64,000 bases of DNA from assembly GCF_964019755.1 (NCBI RefSeq), contig NZ_OZ026469.1, positions 1,054,001 through 1,118,000 on the forward strand. The letters run 5' to 3'. Position 1 is the first letter of the stretch. Every line of letters starts with the position of its first letter. Below are positions 53,096 through 64,000 of the stretch, piece by piece. The notes under the pieces are model-generated. The model saw only the letters and a list, made by a program, of their open reading frames with translations, ran no database searches and was not told where the DNA came from. This DNA is from Spiroplasma endosymbiont of Polydrusus cervinus. Lineage in GTDB: Bacteria; Bacillota_I; Bacilli_A; Mycoplasmatales; Mycoplasmataceae. The position numbers were made by a program, and so were the translations under genes.

Positions 53096-53359
53096 ATGGC
53101 ATCATTTAAAGCTGTTATCGCTGATCCAGTTGGAATGCATGCGCGTCCAGCGGCATTAATTGTCGGAGAAGCAGGAAAATACCAATCAGATATTACTATT
53201 TTCTCAGGAGGAAAGACTGGTAATTTAAAATCAATCATGACTATTATTGCATTAGGAATTCATGAAAGAGCAGAAGTAGAAATTGTTGCAACTGGTGAAG
53301 ATGAAGACGCGGCAATTGCCGGGATTGAAAAAGTAATGAAGGACAACAAGGTTATTTAG
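53096..53359 (+). CDS. ptsH: HPr phosphocarrier protein of the PTS
   Basis: 87 residues. The phosphorylated His is in GMHARPAAL (residue 15) and the regulatory Ser in GNLKSIMTI (near residue 47). HPr passes phosphate from enzyme I to sugar-specific EII proteins. Single gene: own promoter, strong RBS aaaggagg and a long terminator hairpin downstream. Its plus orientation is opposite to all later genes. Confidence 0.96.
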   Translation: MASFKAVIADPVGMHARPAALIVGEAGKYQSDITIFSGGKTGNLKSIMTIIALGIHERAEVEIVATGEDEDAAIAGIEKVMKDNKVI

Positions 53360-53371
53360 GTTATTTTATTA

Positions 53372-53429
53372 AATATACAAAAATTGAAAAATAATAGATA
53401 TATCTATTATTTTTCAATTTTTGTATATT
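53372..53429. terminator. ptsH terminator, 29-bp perfect palindrome
   Basis: The arms aatatacaaaaattgaaaaa and reverse complement meet without a spacer, and T-runs are included. Works on either strand. Confidence 0.85.
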
Positions 53430-53453
53430 TTTGATATTGTTGGTTTCTTGTTA

Positions 53454-53597
53454 TTTTAGGCAAAAAATATTTGGTCGCATGGAAAAAAGAAGGGTTTTAA
53501 GAAAATATATTGAAATCTTATTGACAGTATTAATAACAATATCTTTACCATACTTTTTCACTAACGACCGCAAAATTAAATATTGCTTTATTTGCAT
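53454..53597 (-). pseudogene. Small viral gene fused to viral terminator sequence
   Basis: The minus strand starts MQIKQYLILRSLVKKYGKDI (as at 3038) and after KIS continues into ctt aaaaccc cttcttt sequence also found after the tail genes at ~32550. Recombination between viral segments is the likely cause. RBS aggagg is kept. Confidence 0.5.
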
Positions 53598-53620
53598 AAT
53601 TTCAACCTCCTATAATTAAC

Positions 53621-53682
53621 TTATAAAAAGTTAACTATTAATTTAGTTAACTTTTTTATGATTTGGTATTTACAATTTACAC
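53621..53682. repeat. tgtaaattg-type palindromic repeat, reversed
   Basis: The gttaac arms flank a short loop and are followed by atgatttggtatttacaatt. It is the reverse of the 2944 element and sits 25 bp from the end of mgtA. Confidence 0.65.
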
Positions 53683-53707
53683 ATAAAAAGATTTACTTTT
53701 CGTAAAT

Positions 53708-56443
53708 CTATAATCATCTTTTAAAAATTTTAATATACAAATCTTTAACGCCTTGGCTCATCAAACAATAACCAATAACCAGGGCAGCAAAGAAGGTAAA
53801 GTACATTGCTGGTAACGGTGCTAAACTTAAGTGTGATCCTAAAGATATAAACGGTAAGGCAATTCCAATCAAAATCACAACGATGCTTGATATCAATAAT
53901 TCTCAAGATGGCATTGATTGAATGAAAGGAATTTTTCTTGTTCGATACATTTGAATAATTAAGGTTTGTGTTACTAATCCTTCCATAAATCAACCTGTTT
54001 GGAATAACGTAATTTGTTCAGCAGTAATATGTTGTCGATTGGCAAGAACAGCGAAATAATAGTCCATTACAACAAAGGTTAAAATATCAAAAATTGAGGA
54101 GACCGGTCCATTAACAAAAACAAACGGTAAAATATCCTTTGTCGTCCAACTTTGTGGTTTTGATAAAAAGTCAATATCAACTTTATCAAAAGCAACTGCT
54201 AATTGGGAAATATCGTATAATAAATTTTGAAATAAAATTTGAATTGGCATCATTGGTTGAAATGGTAATCACGCCGAAGCAATTAAAATACTCAAAACAT
54301 TTCCAAAGTTAGAAGCAATTGTAATTTTAATATATTTTAAAATATTACCAAAAATTTGCCGCCCTTGAATAATTCCTTTTTCCATAACTAACAAAGACTT
54401 CTCTAATAAAATAATATCTGATGCTTCTTTTGCAATATCGGTCGCATTATCAACTGATATTGCAACATCACTTTGCCGTAAAACAGGGGCATCATTAATT
54501 CCATCCCCCATAAAACCAACTACATGTTGATTTTGTTTTAAAGCTATAATAATTCTTGCCTTTTGTAATGGATTTAATTTAACAAAAATATTATTTTGTT
54601 CAACAACATCCCGGAGTTCAAATTCACTTAATTTTTCAATATAATCCCCACTAATAACACCGCGAATTTTCAAATGAACACGGTCACAAATTGCCCGTGT
54701 TACTTGTTCATTATCTCCGGTTAAAATTTTTAACTGCACCCCATTTTTTCGTAATAATTGGATCATTTTGGCAGCAGAAGGTTTTGGTTTATCAAGAAAT
54801 GAAACAAAGCCATAAAAAATTAAATTTTTTTCATCTTTTGTTGAATAATAAGCATCATTATCATGCCCATGATTATAAGCTAACCCAATCACTCTTAATC
54901 CTTCACTGTTCATTCGTTCAGCTGTTGCCGCAATCATTCGTAAATGTTCCTCTGTTAATTTTTCAACTTTTCCTTTATATTCAATTCATGTACAATTTTT
55001 AATAATTTCTTCAATTGCTCCCTTACAAATTAAAGTATGATGTTGATCTTTCCCTGAGACAACAACAGTTAATTTGCGGCGATTAAAATCAAACGGAATT
55101 TCATCAATTTTTTGATAATCATTTTTAAACTTAGATAAAAAATGATTATCATCAATATAGTGAATAATTGCTTTATCTAACGGATTTTTTAGTCCTGTTT
55201 GAAAATAACTATTTAAATATAGATATGTTAATAACCGATTATCTTTTTTATTATCTAACAACTGATAATCAACTAATTCAATCTTATCATTTGTTAATGT
55301 TCCGGTTTTATCAGTACATAATACATCAATTGCCCCTAAATTTTGAATTGCTTCTAATTTTTTAACAACAACCTTAGCTTTACTCATCCGGCTTGCTCCT
55401 CGGGCAAGGTTAGAAGTTACAATCATTGGTAACATTTCTGGTGTTAAACCAACCGCAACAGAAATGGAAAATAATAACGCCGATAATCAATCATTTTTTG
55501 TAATCCCATTAATTACAAAAACAATTGGCACCATCACAAACATAAATGATAATAATAACCATTTTGTTTTTCTAATTCCTCGATTAAAACTATTTTCTGG
55601 TGGTTTAGCCTGCAATGTTTTTGAAATTGTGGCATAATATGTCTCTGTTCCTACGCCAATAACAACCGCAATGGCGCTACCTGATACAACACTTGTTCCG
55701 GTATAACAAATATTTTCTAATTCTAACAAGCTGGCTTTATGACGATTATAGTTAGCATGTTTTTCAATTGGCACTGATTCACCAGTTAAACTTGATTGGT
55801 TAATAAAAAGTTCATTACTTCATAATATTCGAACATCAGCTGGAACCAAATCCCCACTTGATAAATAAAGCAAGTCACCAGGAACTAATTCATGAATTTC
55901 TAATTCTTTTGCTTCCCGAATTAGGGTAGTATTATTTTTAACTGATACTTCAGAAACTTTCTCATCAGCTGCCAACCGAATCACTGTAATTGTATTACTA
56001 ACTAAATCAGTTAATTTTTTTGTGACAAAAAAACTACGAATATCTTGGACATACGCAATTGTCGTACTAATAAAAATCATAATAGCAATAATAATAACAC
56101 CAATAATTTCGAAACTATCGCCACCTAAAGCAAAGTAACTAATTATGTTATAGGTTCCAATTAAAGCTAAAACAATGTTAAAAGGATTTAATAATACTTT
56201 TAAAAAATGCTTAAATCAGTGAAATTTTGTTTTCTCTTGTGAATTATCGCCATACTTTTTGCCCATTTCTTCTGCTTCATCATAAGTTAAACCAAAATTT
56301 TTAAGTTCAAAATGTTCTAAGATTTCACTTTGTGAAAACTGAGAAATTTTTTTAATTTCATCAGTTTTTAAAAAACCAATTTCTTTTTTTCGATCTTTAA
56401 ACTCTTTATTATTTCCCTTAAATTTAGTTATTATTTTTGCCAT
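53708..56443 (-). CDS. mgtA: P-type Mg2+-transporting ATPase (MgtA/MgtB)
   Basis: 911 residues of the P3B ATPase family. The phosphorylated Asp is D378 in LCTDKTGTLT. SSLTGESVPIE (actuator), KGAIEEI (nucleotide domain), GDGINDAP and NFGNVLSILIASAWLPF with PMMPIQILFQNLLYD follow. About ten membrane helices. It imports Mg2+ with ATP hydrolysis. Five or more TGA codons are Trp, including the penultimate residue-but-one. The ATG at 56443 follows aaggggtc. No Mg2+-sensing leader was identified. Confidence 0.94.
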
Positions 56444-56683
56444 TCCAAGACCCCTTTCTTCAAAATATCCCCTACCTAAATTTATAATTTAGGACTTTTA
56501 ACACATATAATATTAGTAATTTGTAAATAATAATTTGTAAACCAAAATGATATTAAAGTAATAAAATTCCTAAATCAATAATATTCTTACCCTTTTTAAA
56601 TAATTTAATCACTACCTCTCATAATTTTATTCTTATTTAATTATAACGAAAATAATTTAAATAAAACAAAATTAATATAAATA

Positions 56684-56726
56684 AAAAAATAAGAGGAACA
56701 TTCCTTTCAGCTTCTCTTATTTTTTA
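56684..56726. terminator. Hairpin terminator between polA and mgtA
   Basis: aaaaaataagag pairs with ctcttatttttt around a 19-nt loop. Located 240 bp upstream of mgtA and downstream of polA. Confidence 0.75.
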
Positions 56727-56736
56727 ATAAACTAAG

Positions 56737-56893
56737 TGTATACTGTAAAAATAAATCATAAAAAGTTAATAAAATTAAACACAACAAAAAATAAATTTTA
56801 CTAATCTTAACAAACACTAATTTAATTTAAAAAAACTTTTTTAAAATATTGTCTTGATGTAAAATTTTCCAAGCAAGGTATTTACAATTTACA
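56737..56893. repeat. Palindromic-repeat ends flanking an IS30 fragment
   Basis: Left end tgtatactgtaaaaataaat, then about 90 bp of the IS30-like gene end (minus strand, SRQYFKK region), then the other-type end tatttacaatttaca. It shows that both end types can bound one insert. It lies 118 bp after the polA stop. Confidence 0.7.
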
Positions 56894-57010
56894 CATAAAT
56901 CAACTCCTTTCTCATTTGATTTATTGCACTTCATATTACAATTTACATAATAAAAAATAAGTTGTTAATAAAGAATCATATTTTATAAAAAATATTGATA
57001 TGATTTAAGA

Positions 57011-59620
57011 TTATTTTAAATCATATCAACTTAAGCCGGTTTTCATATCAACTGTTAACTTTACATCTAATTGGGTTGAATCTTCCATTAATGTTTTAAC
57101 AATCTTTTGAACTTGCGTTAATTCGTTTTGTGGTATTTCAAAAATTAGTTCATCATGAATTTGGGAAATAATTTTTGCTTTTAAATTTAATTTTAAAAAT
57201 TCTTGGTCAATATTTTTTAAAGCAATTTTAATAATATCCGCAGCGCTCCCTTGAATTGGCATATTCATCGCAATTCGTTTCCCAAATTCACGTTGCATAT
57301 AATTACGATCATTAATTTCTGGGACATAGCGTTTCCGATTAAAAATTGTTGTAACATAACCATTTTGTTTACAAAATTTAATTTGGCTTTCAATAAAAGC
57401 CTTAATTGTCAGAAATTGTTGATAATAATTACTAATAATTGCTTTTGCTTTCGCAACAGAAATATTTAAATCAGTTGCCAAACCAAAATCACTAATTCCG
57501 TAAATAATCCCAAAATTAACTGTTTTGGCACTACGGCGAATATTTGGCGTAATTTCATCTTTTGTTAAATTAAAAATTTTCATTGCCGTATTAGTATGAA
57601 TATCTTCATTGTTATTAAAAGCAGTAATTAAATCTTGATCTTTTGACATATGCGCTAAAATCCGTAATTCAATTTGCGAATAATCGCATGATAATAAAAC
57701 ATTATTACTTGATGAAACAACAAAAATTTTACGAACCTCTTTTTGGATTTCATCGCGAATGCTAATATTTTGCATATTAGGTTCCACTGAAGAAAGACGC
57801 CCAGTATTTGTTAAAGTTTGCTTATAAATCGTATGAACTTTCCCATTGGAAAAAATATATTTTTCCATCCCTTTTAAATACGTTGAATATAATTTTTGAT
57901 ATTTTCGATAATCTAATATTTTAAGAATAATGCTATGATTAGCTTTAATTTCTTCTAAGGTTTCTTGCGCCGTTGACCCCTTTTTCCGGTCAGGTAATGC
58001 CAAGTCTTGATATAATAACTCTGAAATTTGTTTCGGTGAATTAGGATTAATTTCTTTTTGGGCAAGATGATTAATTTCATCATTTAATTCTTGAACAATT
58101 TTTTCAATCCGTACTGTTTGCGTTGTTAACTCATGTTGGTCAACTTTAACCCCATTAATTTCCATTCGAGCCAAGGCAAAAGCAGTTGGTAATTCAATAT
58201 TATGATATAAATCATACTGTTGATTGCTTTTCAATAACTCAATAATTTTTGGTCTTAACTTATGAATATATGATGCTTTTTCACCAATAAACTGACTCAA
58301 TTTAATTACATCAGTAGGAATTTGTTTTTTTACCCCTTTGCCATAAAATAATTCATCAGTTAAAATTTGTTTTTTATCAAATAAATTAATATAAGTATCT
58401 AAACTATTTTTAACATTTGAATTATAAACATAACTGGCAAGCATCATATCATAAGTAATATTTTTCACAAAAATATTATCCCGCGCTAAAACCACAATTA
58501 AACTCTTGGCATGATAAGTTAGCTTCTGATATTTGTTGTCACTTAAAAATTGGTGTCATAACTTATCATGCTTTGCATCAATATAATCAAAATAAAAAAC
58601 ACCTTTTGAATTAACAATTCCAAAGCCAATAATTTCTGAATTATGATAGTTTTCATCTAATAATTCTAAATAAACCGTCGTGTTATCTTCATTAAATTCA
58701 GATTGCCATGCTTTAATAATTTTAACTTTTAAACTAGTATTTTGAACATCATTTTCCTTATTATTAAATAATCTTGTTACAAATGAGTTCATATTATATT
58801 TTAAATAAAACTGCATTAGAACTTCTTGCTTTGGTTCGAATGGAATAAAAGAAAATTGTTCCAAATTAACATCACAAAAAATAGTAGCTACCTTTTTACA
58901 TAATAAAGCACTATCTTTATGCTTTATTATTTTTTTTTGTACCGCACCTTTAATTTGGTCAATATTATCATATAAATTTTCAATTGAATCATACTTCTTA
59001 ATTAATTTTACGGCTGTTTTTTCGCCAACACCAGGAACACCCTTTAAATTATCAGAAGAATCACCCATTAATCCTTTTAAATCAGGAACTTGAGAAGACT
59101 TGATTCCTCACTTTGCTGCTAAAGCAGCTTGGTCAATAACATCGGCACTATCCCCTTGTCGAGGAACTAAAATATTTGTTTTGTCAGTAATTAATTGATA
59201 TAAATCCTTATCACTTGAAAAAATATCAACATAGTAATTCTCTTGCTCAGCAACTTTTGCTAAACACCCTAATAAATCATCTGCTTCATATCCTTCTTGT
59301 TCTAAATATGGAATTTGGTAACTATCTAAAAATTCTTTAACAATCGGAAATTGGACAATTAATTCATTTGGCGTTTTGCTCCGACCATCTTTATAGTTCT
59401 CTAATAAATCATGCCGAAAATTCTTTTTGCCTTTATCAAAAGCAACAACAACACTATTGTAATTATTTACCTTTAAGATTTTATTCAACATATTAGCAAA
59501 AGTATAAACAGCATTTGTTGGTGTTCCATCTAAACTTTTTAACATTTCGCCATTATAAGCTGTGGCATAAAATGCCCTAAAAAGCAAAGAATTTCCATCA
59601 ATTAACAATACTTTTTTCAT
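57011..59620 (-). CDS. polA: DNA polymerase I
   Basis: 869 residues. The 5' nuclease domain (1-~290) starts KKVLLIDGNSLLFRAFYA and has EGYEADDLLG and GVPGVGEKTAVKL. The middle domain lacks the DxE motif of proofreading exonucleases (VYLELLDEN at the expected place), so 3'-5' activity is probably absent. The polymerase domain has CDYSQIELRILAHMS, RRSAKTVNFGIIYG and ISQIHDELIFE. It fills gaps in repair and Okazaki processing. The ATG follows aggag. Trp from TGA at three sites. Confidence 0.95.
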
Positions 59621-59687
59621 TTTACAATCTCCTCATTTATGTCCAATTATAGCCTAATTTAATTTTAAAGTGTACTTTAAAATTAAA

Positions 59688-60434
59688 TTATCAGACAATA
59701 AAAGCGCCCCCGCTTCCAGATAACATGGCATATTGATATTCTTTTTTTAAAGCAATATAAAATTTTTTTAATTTTGGACTAATTTTAAAAGCTGGTTGTT
59801 GTAACATATTAAAGTAAAGATTATTAATTATTTTCTTTGTTTTATAGTATTGATAATTATGATCAAATTCATGATAAACATCTTTAGTAATTGATGAGAT
59901 TTTTGAATCAATAATTTTAAGATTTATAATCTGATATTTATTAATTTGATTCGTTATTAAATACTTAATTTTATTACCATATCCTGATATTATTGCTGGT
60001 TTTTCAAGATAAAAAAATAATGCATCGGAACTAAGATTTCGAATTAATTTTTTAATTTTTCTAGAAAAATAATTAATTTTAAAAAAATTACAAATAAGTT
60101 TAATCAGTGCCACGGCATTACTTGCAGAATAGCCGAGCCCTGACCCAATTGTTGTATTTTTAATTAAATGAATATGAATTGGCGTTGATTTAAATTTTGG
60201 AAACATATCAATAAATTTATGATAAGCATCTAAAATAGTATTATTATGTCAATCAAGTTCTTTCTTATTACAAGTAAAAATTGTCTGTTGACCTTGATAC
60301 GGTAACACCTCAACAAAATCATATTCTTCCTGATAAGGGAAAATAATACTCTGACTACGGTGCATTTTTTTTAACTTATTTTTGTAGAAAACTTCTAAGG
60401 TTAAATTAAACTTACCATATGACTTTATCTTCAT
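59688..60434 (-). CDS. ispE: IspE, CDP-methylerythritol kinase
   Basis: GHMP kinase, 248 residues. N-terminus SYGKFNLTLEVFYKNKLKKMH, ATP loop GSGLGYSASNAVALIKL (the family norm is GLGGGSSDAA), SSDALFF, ISGYGNKI and the C-terminal LSGSGGAFIV. It phosphorylates CDP-ME in the MEP pathway, two steps from ispF. The ATG at 60434 follows aaggga. That leader overlaps a repeat end, which separates it from pcrA by 25 bp. Confidence 0.85.
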
Positions 60435-60450
60435 TTTATAATTCTCCCTT

Positions 60451-60471
60451 AATTTAGTTTTACAGTATACA
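60451..60471. repeat. Solo palindromic-repeat end between pcrA and ispE
   Basis: aatttagttttacagtatac. On the minus strand it reads tgtatactgtaaaactaa, giving pcrA its last residues (CIL) and stop. Confidence 0.7.
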
Positions 60472-62658
60472 AACTTTTTTAATTGCTTGACTATCCGCTG
60501 AAATAATTTTGACATTAAACGGACTTGGAAAAACAATTTGAACATTTTGGGCAATAATTTTAATAACAAACCCAATCCCAAATAATTCATGATTAACCGT
60601 ATCATCTACTTTTCACCGGTTAGTTTTAAAAGATGGTTCAACATTTTTATTAAGATGAAAAGTTGTTCGGGCCTGTTTATCATTGTGGTTGTTATGAAAA
60701 ATAGGACTTGGTTTTACCTTCATTAATAATCATTCACTATTAACTTTTTCATAAAAATCATCATTTAATTCTTTAATAAAACGCGATTCAAACCGTTCAT
60801 TTCCGGTGACAAATGAATATCCATCAGCATAACTTAAAAACAACAATTCTTTTGTTCTTGTAATCGCGACATATAAGGCTCGGCGTTCTTCTTCTAACGG
60901 TTCATGCCCCCCTTTGATGGCTTGCATGGTTGGAAAAATTCCTTCATTTAACCCAACAATAAAGACAACTTTTTTCTCTAATCCTTTGGAATTATGAATT
61001 GTCATTAAAGAAACAGCATTATCCGTTAAATTATCACTATCACTATCCGTTTGTAATGAAACCAGTTGTAAAAATTTGCTTAATAATTCAACACCGTTTA
61101 AATTCTTATTTTGATTATCAAATTTAGTAACTGAAGCAATTAATTCTAAAATATTTTCTTCGCGTTCTTCTTCAAAATTATCCCGTAAGCGTTGTAAATA
61201 ACCTGTTTTATCCAAGAGCAAGGTTAAAAGACTTCCCACTGTTTTAACTGTTGGTAATTCAGCAAGAGCATTTAAAAAGGCTACTTGTAATTTACTTAAA
61301 CTATGTTGGAATGTTACTGGTAACAAAGCAAATTGTTCAGTTAATAAGGTTGTAAACGTTATTTTCTGCTCTTTTAAAATTTGCATAATTTGTTCAATTG
61401 CTTTTGGGCCAATTTTTGGTGTCAATGATAAAGCCCGTTCGATTGCTAACGGATCATTATTTATAATTATCTTTAAAAATGCAAGGGCATCTTTAATTTC
61501 TTTTCGTTCATAAAACTTAAAAGCTCCAAAAATAAGATATGAAACCCCATAGTCCGCCAGAGCAATTTCTAAATCCCGTGATAAATAATTAGCCCGATAT
61601 AAAATTAAGACATCATTATAACGATAATCTTCCGTTTTAATTAAATCCTTAATTTTCCGCGCAATAAAATCACTTTCATCACTACTATTAATCCCATGAT
61701 ATAAAATTGGTAATTGCCCGGTTGCTTGAACAGTAAACAAATCCTTTTTAATCCGCTTTTTACTATGTTCAATCAATTTATTAGCTAAAGATAGAATATT
61801 TTGTGTTGAACGATAATTTTGGTCTAACACAATAGTTTGAGTAGGACTAAAATACTTATCAAAATTTAAAATTAAATCAATTTTTGCTCCACGTCATGAA
61901 TAAATTGTTTGATCTGGATCCCCAACAACAGTAATATTATGGTTATCCCCAATTAATCATTTAATAATATCAAATTGTAATTCATTGGTATCTTGAAACT
62001 CATCAACTAAAAAATAATCAAATCGCTTTTGTCATTTTTGTAACACTTCTAAATTATTTTTAAATAACTTATGCATTAATAAAATTAAATCATTAAAGTC
62101 AACACTATTTATTTCCCGCAAACGGTTTTCATAAAGTTGATAAACGGCTGCTCACCGTTTTTCATCACCAACAGCCGTAACTTTGGCATTCATCGGACTA
62201 ATAAAATCATTTTTTCAATTAGAAATAAAGTTCTTAACTTTTTTTGCTTCTTGGGCATCATATTTAATATTCAATATTTTATAAATATTACGTAAAATAC
62301 TTTCTTGATCTGCCATATCAATAATATTAAACTGGCGATCATAATTTAAATGAATAATATCTTCGCGTAAAATCCGCACACATAAGGCATGATAAGTTGC
62401 AATCATACAACGTTGCCCACTATCGCCAATTAAATCAACAATTCGTTCTTTCATTTCATTCGTTGCTTTGTTAGTAAATGTCACAGCGCAAATCCGTCTT
62501 GGTTCTAAATTAGCATAGCGGATTAAATATGCAATTTTATTAATAATAACCCCAGTTTTACCAGTACCAGCTCCCGCAATAATCCGCACTGGGCCACTAA
62601 TTGCTAAAACAGCTTCGCGTTGATTCGGATTTAAACTTTCAATAAATTCATTTGTCAT
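60460..62658 (-). CDS. pcrA: PcrA/UvrD superfamily I DNA helicase
   Basis: 732 residues. Motif I GAGTGKTGV near residue 28, motif Ia AVTFTNKATNEMKER, motif II LVDEFQDTNELQ, motif III VVGDPDQTIYSWRGA, NYRSTQNIL, and motifs V/VI SLMTIHNSKGLE and YVAITRTKELL. The C-terminal Tudor-like end NHELFGIGFVIKII fits PcrA. It unwinds DNA 3'-5' in repair with UvrABC. Its last residues are replaced by CIL from a repeat end. ATG at 62658 after gaggca. Confidence 0.95.
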
Positions 62659-62696
62659 AATATTCTGCCTCTCTCTACAAACAATTCTATTTTACC

Positions 62697-63461
62697 TTAT
62701 AATTCATCAATTTCTTTTAAAATTTCATCCGCAATATTCCCCGGTTGGTTCTCTGTTAAATGAACATGTTTGATTTTTCTTGTAATTAATTCTTTGGGGG
62801 CTTTGGGGTGTTTTTTCACAGTGGGTTTTCTCTTCACATTAAATAAATGAAAATGTTGATCAAATAAAATTTGATGATTCGGATTTAAGACTAAACCAAA
62901 AATTAACCCCAAATATCATAAAAAATAAATGGTTGTAACGATACGAATAATAATTAATGCAATTGGATTTTTACTACTTGTTCCAAACAGATTACTTAAA
63001 CTAACTTTAAAAATTAGATTTAAAGTTAAATTTGTCAGTAAAACAACAAATCATGGTAAAAAAATAATAAATAATTCACGGGTGAAAATAACCACTAATT
63101 TTAATTTCGCGGCATTCGTAACTAATTTAATTTGACAACAAAACTTTCCAACTGTCTTCCCATCTCAAAAATAAGGAATAATAACAAAATATACGAAAAA
63201 AAGTAAAAAAGTAATACTAATAATTCCTATCGGCACTCAAATTGTCTGCTTTTGATCTCAATATTTCATGGTCAAAGTTAACGTTAAAGGAATTAAACTC
63301 GCTAAAATAATATCTAAAAAACGAGCAAAAATAACCCGCATTGGCCGGGCTAATTGATGAATTTGATAGTCGTCTTCCTCCTCTTTATTTTTTATCATCG
63401 TCACAGCTAAACCATTCTTATCAACTTTTGAATAATTTTTGTTATTTTCTAATGTTTGCAT
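62697..63461 (-). CDS. RDD-family membrane protein
   Basis: 254 residues. Residues ~40-200 contain the RDD pattern ARFLDIILASLIPL, then IPYFWDGKTVGKFCCQIKLV, with three to four helices. The N-terminus is charged (NKEEEDDYQIHQ) and the C-terminal tail is basic (KRKPTVKKHPKAPKEL). Role unknown, possibly transport. The start ATG at 63461 lies close to the end of the next gene. Confidence 0.75.
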
Positions 63462-63464
63462 AAT

Positions 63465-64000
63465 TTATTTTGTATTTTCCAATTTTCAATTTTTAATATA
63501 TCCTTTAATATCCGCAACAATTATTTTAAAATGAGGATCTTTGATATCTTTAATATATTTATTTTTTAAAAAACTCTTATAACGACGCTCTAATTTATTC
63601 TCAGCACTATGAATAGCTTTAATTGACAATTTTTTATTCTTTTGTAAACTAACAATCTCTAAAAATGTTACTAAACAAAAACGAAGAAATACATACTCTA
63701 ATTCCTCTTGATATTCCCGGTATAAGTTTAAATCACGATATAAATTAAAAATATAAATTCATTGTTTAATTAAATCAAAAACACTATAGGTAATAACGCC
63801 TAAATCATAATCAACCAAAACATCTTTAATTGCTAAAAAACCACTCGTATAAACCAAGACATTATAAATAAAGTAAGCATCAGTACGACGATAATCCAGT
63901 AAGGTTATATTTTTTTGTAAAATAAGTTTACGCCGAAAGATCTTGCTAAAAATAGTACAATCAGTATATGCTAACACTTCCTTATTTGTTTTGGGAGATA
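63465..64000 (-). CDS. Possible glycosyltransferase, C-terminal part (partial)
   Basis: The frame enters from the window edge and runs about 178 codons to TAA at 63465. YTDCTIFSKIFRRKLILQKN followed by TDAYFIYNVLVYTSG resembles the second half of family 2 glycosyltransferases (acceptor-binding region). A helical C-terminus ends KGYIKNWKLENTK. The start and nucleotide-sugar motif lie outside. It is 4 bp from the RDD gene start, so they probably form an operon. Confidence 0.4.

Overview
The window is chromosomal DNA of a wall-less bacterium of the genus Spiroplasma, most likely the Citri clade (S. citri, S. poulsonii, S. melliferum and relatives). TGA is read as tryptophan throughout: dozens of conserved genes stay open only under that code. 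The DNA is very AT-rich, and the window is full of remnants of SpV1-type plectroviruses (IS30-like viral transposase, DUF3688-like protein, viral lipoprotein), IS3-family elements and tailed-phage genes. Species cannot be fixed from the sequence alone.

Layout. 1-2.9 kb (+): a gene tail, rbgA and an amino-acid permease. 2.9-6.9 kb: viral debris with an IS30-like gene split by two tandem IS3 copies. 6.9-20.1 kb (+): a dense housekeeping run rsmG-parA-parB-ychF-ispF-gltX-HD hydrolase-rpoE-pyrG-purA-purB-pth-rsmI. 20.1-33.4 kb: a large mobile island lying inside a broken IS3-type transposase gene. It holds an intact-looking IS, a plectroviral DUF3688-like fragment, a minus-strand lipoprotein plus ribosome-inactivating-protein (RIP) toxin pair, a transposase and a decayed phage tail module. 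33.4-45.2 kb (-): ABC exporter with a MarR regulator, tsaD, thioredoxin-like lipoprotein (+), CPBP protease and uvrC. 45.3-46.7 kb (-): infC-rpmI-rplT with a clear promoter and leader. 46.8-52.9 kb: a decayed phage recombination module (SSB, PD-(D/E)XK nuclease, ERF annealing protein, RuvC-like resolvase) preceded by a structured non-coding block. 53.1-64 kb: ptsH (+), then mgtA, polA, ispE, pcrA, an RDD membrane protein and a possible glycosyltransferase (all -).

How the genes fit together. Translation and ribosome maturation (rbgA, rsmG, rsmI, ychF, infC, rplT, rpmI, gltX, pth, tsaD), nucleotide synthesis (pyrG, purA, purB), isoprenoid synthesis by the MEP pathway (ispF, ispE), DNA maintenance (parA/B, polA, uvrC, pcrA) and transport (permease, MgtA, ABC exporter, HPr) are all normal mollicute functions and look intact. 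Virus and IS material sits between operons and often directly abuts gene ends.

Most notable: (1) an intact secreted protein with the active-site pattern of RIP toxins, with a TA-dinucleotide tract upstream where a promoter spacer would lie; (2) a family of long, near-perfect palindromic repeats whose outer end reads C-I-L-stop and supplies the stop codon of several host genes; (3) a repeated layout of inverted-repeat-flanked DNA, a hairpin-rich stretch and a conserved 89-residue protein next to phage recombination genes; (4) a slippery heptamer joining two phage tail-chaperone frames. Main-strand coding switches from + to - across the 20-33 kb island.
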